A stretch of DNA of 64,000 nt from Craspedostauros australis (lineage: Eukaryota > Bacillariophyta > Bacillariophyceae > Mastogloiales > Achnanthaceae), in assembly GCA_026770025.1 (NCBI GenBank), contig JAMXDE010000040.1, positions 434,001 to 498,000 of the forward strand, read 5' to 3'. Below the pieces are notes generated by a model that was not told the origin of the DNA, searched no databases, and saw nothing but the letters and a program-made list of their open reading frames with translations. Positions within the stretch are counted from its first letter, which is position 1. Each line of letters starts with the position of its first letter. Below are positions 54,501 through 62,637 of the stretch, piece after piece. The position numbers and the translations under genes are program-made.

Positions 54501-54742
54501 ATGCTCTCCGTCACACCAGTCTCCTCTTGCTTGAACGCCTTGAGGATCCTCTCCTTCTCGCGATGTAGCCTTGCAGACCGTTCCTCTTCGGTCTCGTCGA
54601 TCGCGCTTGCGTCTGCGCCTGATAGGACAGTAGCCGCGGCTGCTTCCTTCTCTTCTCGTGGTGGAGTCTCACTCGCACCTTCTTCTTGCTTGATAGTCGG
54701 GTTGGACAGAGGGATGTCTCTCAATTCCTCTTCCTCGCTCAT
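48575..54742 (-). CDS. E2 gag-pol polyprotein with one in-frame TGA
   Basis: ATG at 54742. The first open stretch (54742-49310) is 1810 codons; after a TGA at 49310-49312 the same frame stays open to a stop at 48575. Domains in order: charged leader; gag helical domain (~145-330); CCHC knuckles CHNCGVYGHRSADC (~387) and CNYCGIFGHREAEC (~433); acidic linker; protease DSGASCH (~834); integrase zinc finger HRMLGHAPLETM...CRDCAVA and core RLFIDISYTK, LIVDDCTDHCWSFF, GENKSTQDI, NTPQQNGRVERKF; RT with CKWVFKLKRDGTHRARLVAC, AFLHGDLDEEIYM and the YVDDCFCCGD catalytic box (~1720). After the TGA comes RNase H with CDSEYAGDKNTR, SSSEAEYVALSEA and RSRHIDVRHHYMR. All catalytic motifs are present. Whether the TGA is a mutation or is read through is unknown. 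Confidence 0.92.
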
Positions 54743-54812
54743 TCAGCCTGCTGCTCTTGAATGATGTTCGTCTTCCTCGCACGATACGATTCGCGGGCTC
54801 GCCCTGATCTAT

Positions 54813-54824
54813 CGTTTATAAACG
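54813..54824. other. 12-bp palindrome directly after the E2 5' LTR (primer-site region)
   Basis: CGTTTATAAACG, perfect palindrome abutting the 5' LTR on the element strand. Same form as the E1 palindrome (CGTTTnnAAACG). Confidence 0.75.
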
Positions 54825-55620
54825 TGTTGGCAAGTTCCGCTCACGGTAACCTACGATCGTGGAAGATGGTGTTGGTTGATAGTCGTTCGTTTGCTATTTC
54901 ATTAGTTGGCTACTCCGATCCTCTCGGTGTACGCCGTTCTCTTGCCCAATGCTCTCGGTGCTTCAATCTGTTTCGCAGATTCAGTCTCCGACTATGAGTC
55001 GGTACGCGAGATGCTCTCTCGCTCCTCTCTGTATTCTCTCTCTTTCTCTCTCTCTCAACATCGTGTGCTCGTGCCGCACGATACTCCGTGCTCGATGCGT
55101 ACTCCGCATTCGACACTCCGTTCGTTCAGTACTGGTTCCTACTCCATGAGTACTTACCATTTGAAGTTCACCTTCAGTATCCATGATCTTCATGGGTCAT
55201 CGGATCTTTGCCTCCTGCTCTGACTTGGAGACAGATGTCGACGTGGTCACATGATGACATCCTGTTGACGTCAGTAGGCGTCCTTCTGCTCTCCAGATGT
55301 CACGTTCTATTGGTGATGCAGGAGTCTGTCAGATGATATCGTCATCTGAGGTTTAGTTGGGAAGTACCTCGAGATTCTCTTGGTACCATTGATGGATGGA
55401 CGGACGATCTTCCAATTCTCTCAGAAATCGTTATTTGCAAATTTCCTCCAGAAATCTTGCCCCTTTTCGTGTGTTCCATTTCCCCTGTAATTCTGACGAA
55501 TCACAGCATACTATCGACACGAATGTAGTTATACCGTCCAAGTGCGTATGAGAGAATAACGGGTGAACGATGCACATATACTCGTACATCTCGACATATA
55601 CTCACATGTACATCTCGACA
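54825..55620 (-). repeat. E2 5' LTR
   Basis: 796 bp, collinear with the copy at 47759-48554 with about 20 substitutions seen by eye. Its outer end adjoins the CAACTT duplication. Confidence 0.92.
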
Positions 55621-55626
55621 CAACTT

Positions 55627-57776
55627 GGGAGCGACGATCGGAGACCATGAAGAGCATGGAGGCCGACGACGTGGATCGCAGCAGCAGAGCGGAAGAAATA
55701 GAAGATACTGATGACGCTGCGCGAGGGCAAGATAGCTTGCTCCCTGCCCAAGGGGATAATGAATCGAACGAAAAGAACGACGATGAATTCGGAAGGGACG
55801 ACGAGGGGAATACAGACGAAGCGGCCGAGAAAGAGCCCAAAGGTACCCCTGTCGCAGAACCTGTAACACGCATACCAAGGATGCTGAGCGCTCTCGCAGG
55901 GTACAACAACGACCTCATCCCAGAGGAGGAGCGAGATCTCGGATCAAGTGATGAGTCAGAACCTAATGACAGCGAGGGATATGCGACGCCCGAAGAAACC
56001 ATCACAACTCCACCGGAAACAGGAGGACCCGACTTCCACGCAGACGGGTCAATATTCAACAGAGATATCGCAGGTACGATGATAGACACACCTCATGGAA
56101 TGATGAGACTAGATGACATCATCGCTGCGGACCAGGCATTGAAAGACGAACAAAATGAGTGCGGAGCAGAACACGCGAACGTCGCAATGCTCCTGGACCC
56201 TACCACATTCGAAGACTGCTGGGACCATGCGGATCCCAACAAAAGAAAGAAATGGCGCGAAGCTATCAACAAAGAGTTCTATGATATGGCCAGAAGGAAA
56301 GTATGGGAGAAAATCAAGAAGGACCAGATGCCGAAGGATCGGCGGTGTGTGAAGACCAAATGGGTTTTCAAGGAAAAGAGGAACGGGGTATTCCGCGCCA
56401 GACTCGTGGCATGCGGATACTCGCAGATCGCAGGAGTCGATTTCTCGGCACACCACGCACCAGTGATACATGATGCAACATACCGAATCATGCTCACGAT
56501 GAAGATGATATTACATATGGACAGTATCATCATCGACTTTGAGACAGCATTCCTGCATGGAGAACTCGATGAAGAGATCTACATGCAATGCCCAAAGGGT
56601 ATGAGGCACGAAGCCGACGAATGCCTGCTACTCAAGAAAACCATCTACGGACTCGTGCAGAGCGCGAGACAATGGAATAAGAAGCTCGTCGACATCCTAT
56701 TCAAATTGGGGTTCAGACAGAGCGAGGTGGACCCATGCCTGCTGATTCGGAATCAGGAAGGGAGACTGCTACTGATCGGCACCTATGTGGACGATTGCCT
56801 CTGCATCGGAGAGGAGCAGGAATTGAAGAAGCTTGTGAAGGATATCCGAGCGGAACGATTCGGAGTCAAGGTGGAAGAAGATCTCGAAGACTACCTGAGC
56901 TGCAAAATCATCTTCAATCACGACAAGACCAACTGTTGGGTGAACCAACCACACATCCTCAAGAACATCGTCGACACGTTCGGAAGTGACGTGGTGAAGC
57001 TACAACGATACAGAACACCAGGGACACCAGGGCAAGGTATCCAAAGGTAAAGTGATGCACCCAAGGTGGACAAGCAACGACACAGCAGATACCGAAGCGG
57101 AGTAGGTATGCTACTGTACCTGGTGAAACACTCTCGACCCGACATCGCCAATGCAGTGCGAGAACTGACCAAGGTATTGGATGGGCCAACGGCCGCAGCA
57201 TACAAGGAAATGCTACGAGTCATGAAGTTCGTGTGGGACACGAGAGAATATGGACTGAAGATGAAACCAAGTCTACTGACCAACGATGCATGGAAGATTG
57301 CAATATACACCGACAGTGAATTCGCAGGTGACAAAGACAATCGCATCAGCGTGGGAGGGCACATCGTCCTACTACAAGGAGTGCCGATCATATGGAGATC
57401 AAAGGCACAACGGAGTGTAACACTCAGCTCGACAGAAGCAGAGTACGTTGCCCTGTCGGAAGCAGGAAAAGAAATTCGCTTCGTGACACAATTGATGAGC
57501 GACATCGGACTGAGGATGCACAAGCCAGCAGATGTGATGGTCGACAATGTCGGAGCAATCTTCATCGCCTCCAACCCATCAACATCCGCCAGGACACGAC
57601 ACATCGACATCCAACATCATTTCATTCGAGAACTGATTACAAATGGAGAGGCCAGAACCAAGTTTGTGCGTTCTGAAGACAACATCGCAGACGGCTTTAC
57701 GAAGAATACCAAAAAGGAGACCTACGAAAAGCACAAGGATCACTACATCCAACTGCGTTCCACAATGGATCAGTGA
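55627..57776 (+). pseudogene. E1 reverse transcriptase and RNase H region
   Basis: Pol frame resumes after E2. An acidic linker leads into RT: KTKWVFKEKRNGVFRARLVA, CGYSQIAGVDFSAHHAPV, AFLHGELDEEIYMQCPKG, YGLVQSARQWNKKLV and the YVDDCLCIGE box. After RT the frame meets TAA (57048-57050) in the linker following GTPGTPGQ, then continues in the same frame: RYRSGVGMLLYLVKHSRPDI and RNase H with YTDSEFAGDKDNR, SSTEAEYVALSEAGKE and TRHIDIQHHFIRE, ending at 57776. Sequence is close to E2 but clearly a different family. Confidence 0.88.
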
Positions 57777-57840
57777 CGGAGAGGAGAGGACGCGAAATTA
57801 TGAGAATGTGAGAGTGTGAGTGATGTGTTGTCGATGCGAC

Positions 57841-57850
57841 AATGGAAGGG
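57841..57850 (+). other. E1 polypurine tract
   Basis: AATGGAAGGG immediately upstream of the 3' LTR, the expected priming site for plus-strand DNA synthesis; E2 has AGGAAGGG in the same place. Confidence 0.7.
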
Positions 57851-59303
57851 TGTCAGGAATCGAGGGTACGACTCTGTCGGAAAGATACCCATGATTGCCG
57901 CAACTCCCAACATTATTTGTCACACCTTTGGATATTATTCGTCACACCATTGAATATTATCCATTCCACCCTCGACACGAATCACACGGGAATGACCTCA
58001 GTCTTACCAAGCAAACAAGCATGTCCTCTATGAATCAAGAAAAGGCCACGACATCTAAATCATGTGAAGGAAGATGATGACCGACTGTTGGAAATCCGGG
58101 GTTACAGTAGTAGACTAATCTGTTATCAGTCTGTACCGTCTTAGAACTGTGAGCACAACATGCTCATCTTCTTTCGATTCCAATTTCACAACAAGCATGA
58201 TCTGCAGTAGCCACCCGAGGTTACACCCTTTAGCTTGGCTCCTTTCGTCTGCATCTTCATCTTGCTTTCATCGTGGTTCATCGCTTGCTTAGCTGAGGCT
58301 TGGAGAGTACCTACATTCGTCAAGTTCATACTCGTAGACCTGTAGGTACCTCTCCTTCGGTCTCCTGTCATCTCACTGGTCCCACTTCATTTCAGTTCCT
58401 CCCTCCGGTCATCTCGATGGTTGCCTTTGGATGTTTGGAACTTATTGTTGTCTGGATCGTGGTCTTGGGTGAATAGGGATCGCCTCTGTTTCGCTTTCTC
58501 ACATTAGGTTCTCAGGGACGCGTCGACTTGTTCAGATATATTGGTTGTCGCGCTCATTCGATTCACTCAGGGCTGGTGTGTTGCCATCGTCATAGATCTC
58601 TCGGTTCCCAACCGTTATCGGGACATGGCCGAGTAGGCCACTGGATGAGGGTGCTTGGATGTCGCATAAGACAGGTAAGGCCATTGGGCTGTCCGAGTGC
58701 AACGGATCGATTGCTAGGTTGCGGTTTGTCTGGGAGATGCTATTGGGGGTTGCGGCAATCATGGGTATCTTTGCACTTAATACCATCTCGGTTCCAGTCA
58801 GTCCTCATGGGAGCTGCGGTAGAGTGTGGTATCTTTGCAAAGTCGTACCCCCGATTCCTGACAACCGACACATTGGTGATCACCCCATCTGGAGATCATG
58901 GCACGTGTCACCCACGGACTAGAACAACTCAGAAAGGGCATCATCCATGACACCAATCATGACACCAATCGTAAAGTTCGATGTCAGGAGATCAAGAGAG
59001 AAACGCAAGACTGTGGAATCGTACCGCAGGGAGTGTAGAATAAGGATATGCACGACGAGGTGCATGGCAAGAATGCCTACGGATATGCATGACAAGGATG
59101 CCTGCGGATATGATCTCATGCATGCAAGCGAAGATTCATGATGATGAGATGCATGAACGCAACAGTATAACATGATGCTGCTACAGAAGATGCTATATGA
59201 GAAACGAAAGGCAAAGGAGCTGAAGAGAATGAGCTCACAGTTCTGAACAGTACGATCTAACAACCAATTAGTTCTTACTAACATCAACCCTGGATTTCCA
59301 ACA
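57851..59303 (+). repeat. E1 3' LTR (split by a nested solo LTR)
   Basis: The segments 57851-58085 and 58870-59303 together match the 5' LTR from end to end (669 versus 670 bp) with few differences. The intervening 784 bp is the nested insertion plus one target duplicate. Confidence 0.92.
58086..58863 (-). mobile_element. Solo LTR of the E1 family, inverted, inside the E1 3' LTR
   Basis: 778 bp, TGTTGGAAATCCGGGG...CCCCCGATTCCTGACA in plus reading; its reverse complement has the same termini as the E1 LTR. Perfect 6-bp target duplication ACCGAC at 58080-58085 and 58864-58869, and the uninterrupted site is preserved in the E1 5' LTR near 43384. It diverges strongly from E1's own LTRs internally, so it comes from a different subfamily. 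Confidence 0.9.
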
Positions 59304-59450
59304 AGTGCATATCACTTCGTCAGAGAAAGCATCGCTGTGGGTATACTGGTGGTCCAATACGAACCATCAGAGACCAACCTATCCGACATGTTAACGAAGC
59401 CACAACAAGGACCGAGACAAAAAGAACAAGCACAACAGGTCCTCTTTTGA
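59304..59450 (+). pseudogene. E0: old copia pol fragment, right part
   Basis: Resumes the RNase H frame cut at 43149: AYHFVRESIAVGILVVQYEP, SETNLSDMLTKPQQGPRQ, ending in TGA at 59448. YHxVRE and NLxDxLTK are the usual copia RNase H end motifs. Confidence 0.85.
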
Positions 59451-59800
59451 CCTCGGCGCTTCGCGACAGTACCCAAGGGTGGTCAATCATGGGCTCTGCT
59501 CATGATTGATGGGATGAGCGCCCTGCGGTGTCCACACATGGGGCATGCAGCAGGTACATCCCGAATGCAACCAAAATGTGACGATACGACGGCCAGCAGA
59601 GCCACCGTGAATCGAGGGGACCAAACCAGGATATGTATGAAACTGTTGAATTGGCGTTACGCTGTAGACACGCGCACCAGTCATGGACGACACAACATTG
59701 CAGCAGCTGCGCTGACTCATACGACATCGATAAGACTCATAATCTGCATCTTTACCCCTTTTCATCTTAATTGGGTTTCACGTGTGTAATAACTTGATGG
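59451..59800. other. Spacer between the transposon nest and the duplicated arm
   Basis: No gene recognised. Probably the 3' flank of E0. Confidence 0.5.
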
Positions 59801-61905
59801 CTCCGACGTGATGCGAAGTGAAGTGAAGTGTCTCTCTGATGACACTCCGGTATTCACAGAACACGACCCAGTCCAAAAGCGAGACCGAGAGTGAAAACAA
59901 AAACAAGAGTGTCTCTCTGATGACAATCCGGTATCCACAGAACACGACCCAGTCCAAAAGCGAGACCGAGAGTGAAAACAAAAACAAGAGCGAAGGAACA
60001 GACAAGGACGCGGGCTGAAGTAAGCCAATGTCATTTTCATGATGCGAAGCAACAGCAACACAGTGGGACAACCTGCCACACATCACAACGCGATGCGACG
60101 GATCCATCCTGCATACGAAGTGTCTTCATGGTTTCTGATGCTCCATCTTCGACTCTGAAAGTGGCTCAAGCAGACTTCAATCGCAGTTGACATCAGTGCC
60201 CATTTAACGGGCATTCGGAGTCAAGGTAAACGGAGGCGGAGACCTTCTTGTCGCAGAAAAGACACCTGCTCGTTCGCACAGCTGTAGACACGTCCGAGGG
60301 CGGCTTCGAGCGCATTGTTGTGAGCCCATCTGAGAGAGAACAACAACGGTTTCTCCGCTAACCGATGTCCAAGTCGAAGAAAATGACGAGTCGCGCTCAT
60401 GTGCGACCGAAAGCAAAACACCTATAGCACGGACTACTGTGGGAGATTTCTCAACTCAAGCCCTCATAACTTATCAGAGATAATTTCTTGCAATTCAAGG
60501 AAGGTCAGGCCGTAACTTTCTCACAGAGAGGAACGACATAAACAATTTATCAGGAAATCTGAGAGGGTTTCCCGAGAAAGGTGTCACATTTTCGCTGCGG
60601 CGTGTCTCGAACGTTCCAAATTTGTGTTCCATGCGCCAACTTGAGTTCCAGCTCTCGCTTTGTGTTTTCTCTGTGTGTTCACCGATGAAATTGTTGCGAG
60701 GATCGCGCGTGAGGCGCGAACCCGCAAATGCAAATTTGGGGCAATCCCTTGCCGACACGAAAAGGATTGTGGCAATTGTGGTTCCCCACGACGTCTTTGG
60801 TCAACCCACTCGCGCGAGGGCCATACCACACCACACAGCACTCCACCAGCATGCATCGAGTTGTACTCTGCCGTGCACTTTCCCCACCTTATTGGTAGGT
60901 CGGACTCGATCGCAGCTTCGCACATCGTCGTCACCAAAAGCAAAAGCAAAGCAAACACGTCGAAGAGCGACGTTCTCTTCTCACAAAACTTGATTATCTC
61001 ACAATCAAAACCGACCAGCAAATACAGCCAGCTGCACAACAAACAAACGGTAAGACAAGATGCAGCACTCCGCCCTCAATGGCAACTGCCGCTGCCTCCG
61101 TGGCTGTAGCAAGTCGTCATTCCAATGACAATCACAGCCATCATGGCGGCGCCGGCAATGGCAGCAGCGCCATGACAGTAGGACTTCAACATCGCAGACG
61201 TCCACACGGTGGCGCAGACCATCGCGGCGCAGACCATAGTGGTGAGGGGCACCAAGGACCAACATGATGATTGGCGGGGCGAAGCTATCAAGCAACAATC
61301 GCGACGATCCCATCGACCCTCATCACTGTGGCACGCACCTGTACCGGCAAGAAATAATCGTGGACTTCTCGCCCGACCGTCCCTTGGTGCCCGCTTCGCT
61401 TGATTCGTCGCCAAAACCACCATGTGTCACAGACACAACGAAGTTGAAGTTCTGTTGGCCGTGGCATGCCGCACCACGCAACGACAACGCGCGGCGACAT
61501 GATGAAACTCGCCACGTCCACCGGACTCCAACCAACACAGAGCGGATCACAAACGCTGTCGGCGCCACATCCACATATGCCATCACGTTCCAACCTCTTT
61601 GCTCACACCAATCGACTTGCTTCTATATCTCTCATTTACCCATCTGACGACGGCCGCAACTCGCGTGCTCACGACAAACGAACAAATACAAACATCAACG
61701 TCCGAAACCTCACAAGCTAACCAAACCAAACAACCAACGCAATGAAGTTCGCAGGGGCTTCCGGTAAACTGCCGGATATGGTGGTCCGAGTGAATTTTAA
61801 CGGACTGACGAACAATGTTAGTCGTGAACGAGATTTTATTAGTCTTGGTTGCCATGTCCTTCAGACATTGTCGTCGCCACTCGCGACTCGTATCTGTGCG
61901 ATGTC

Positions 61906-62081
61906 AAAAGATGCCCTAAAATAGGGCACGTTCTCAAACCATGCCCTAAATTAGGGCACCTTTTCAAAACGTGCCTTATATAGGGCATCTTTTGAAAACG
62001 TGCCTTATATAGGGCACCTTTTCAAAACGTGCCTTAAATAGGGCATGTTTTCAAAACGTGCCCTAAATAGGGCACCTTTTC
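61906..62081. repeat. Left array: six 29-30-bp units with a palindromic core
   Basis: Units start near 61912, 61942, 61971, 62000, 62029 and 62058. Each has a core such as TGCCCTAAATAGGGCA (arms TGCCCTA/TAGGGCA, sometimes TGCCTTA) followed by CCTTTTCAAAACG. Same orientation as the right array. Confidence 0.93.
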
Positions 62082-62296
62082 TCCCTCATCCACACGTCGC
62101 TGTTCGCAGCCGATTGGACGACAGAAAGAGCAAGAGCAAATCCCGCGCAACAACGCGACGACAGAGGATTATCAAAGTCATGTCACGCCAAGATGACGAT
62201 AAGTATTAGTGTTCTGATTCGTCATTCGGTGACGTCCACATCGTTCCCCGTTGATGGTTTTGTGGAATGTGCCCATCGTGGCTGGGCTGTTGTGAA

Positions 62297-62472
62297 ACAA
62301 AACGTGCCCTATTTAGGGCATCTTTTCAAAACGTGCCCTATTTAGGGCATCTTTTCAAAACGTGCCTTATATAGGGCATCTTTTCAAAACGTGCCTTAAA
62401 TAGGGCATCTTTTCAAAACGTGCCCTAAATAGGGCATCTTTTCAAAACGTGCCCTATTTTAGGGCATCTTTT
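62297..62472. repeat. Right array: six 29-30-bp units with a palindromic core
   Basis: Units start near 62304, 62333, 62362, 62391, 62420 and 62449, with core GTGCCCTATTTAGGGCA or variants and linker TCTTTTCAAAAC. Separated from the left array by a 215-bp unique core (62082-62296). Confidence 0.93.
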
Positions 62473-62637
62473 TTTCACTGCAGGCTAGAGACAATTCAAT
62501 CACGGATTGATATAACCAAAAATGCCAAGTACGACATTCCAACCAGGACTAAGAATTTCGCATTCACGACTAATATGGTCCGTTAACCAAATCATGATGC
62601 TGTTCGTTAGTCCGATAGTCCGTTTTACCGGAAGCCC

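Larger units (their letters stand above)
47759..55620 (-). mobile_element. E2: complete Ty1/copia LTR retrotransposon inserted in E1
   Basis: 7,862 bp with LTRs of equal length (796 bp each) and a perfect 6-bp target duplication CAACTT (47753-47758 and 55621-55626). Encoded on the minus strand with gag, protease, integrase, RT, RNase H in that order. The LTR pair differ at roughly 20 positions by eye, so insertion is not very recent but is younger than E1. Apart from one in-frame TGA the single gag-pol frame is intact. Confidence 0.94.
43150..59303 (+). mobile_element. E1: full-length Ty1/copia LTR retrotransposon, interrupted by E2
   Basis: Bounded by LTRs 43150-43819 and 57851-59303 (the latter enlarged by a nested solo LTR). 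It is flanked by ATTGCA (43144-43149) and AGTGCA (59304-59309), a 6-bp target duplication with one mismatch. Gene order gag, protease, integrase, RT, RNase H, i.e. copia. E2 sits inside at 47759-55620; removing it and one CAACTT duplicate restores the pol frame across the joint. Without the nested insertions E1 is about 7.5 kb. It is defective: a 1-nt frameshift in a C-tract (about 45759-45783), TGA at 46357-46359 before the protease, and TAA at 57048-57050 between RT and RNase H. Confidence 0.92.
61755..62637. mobile_element. Non-autonomous TIR element with two palindromic repeat arrays
   Basis: 883 bp. Ends GGGCTTCCGGTAAA and its reverse complement (14-bp perfect terminal inverted repeats), with weaker inverted similarity further in (for example GACTGACGAACA versus GACTAACGAACA). 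Flanked by CAG on both sides (61752-61754 and 62638-62640), and the paralogous gene at 31963 shows a single CAG at the same spot, so the target duplication is 3 bp. It has no transposase; the only frames are short. A 3-bp duplication and GGG termini fit PIF/Harbinger- or EnSpm-like non-autonomous elements, but no superfamily is certain. Confidence 0.88.

Noticed and set aside
61906-62472. CRISPR-like array
   Set aside because: Units are about 29 bp and palindromic, but they follow each other directly with no unique spacers, lie in a TIR element, and the DNA is eukaryotic.
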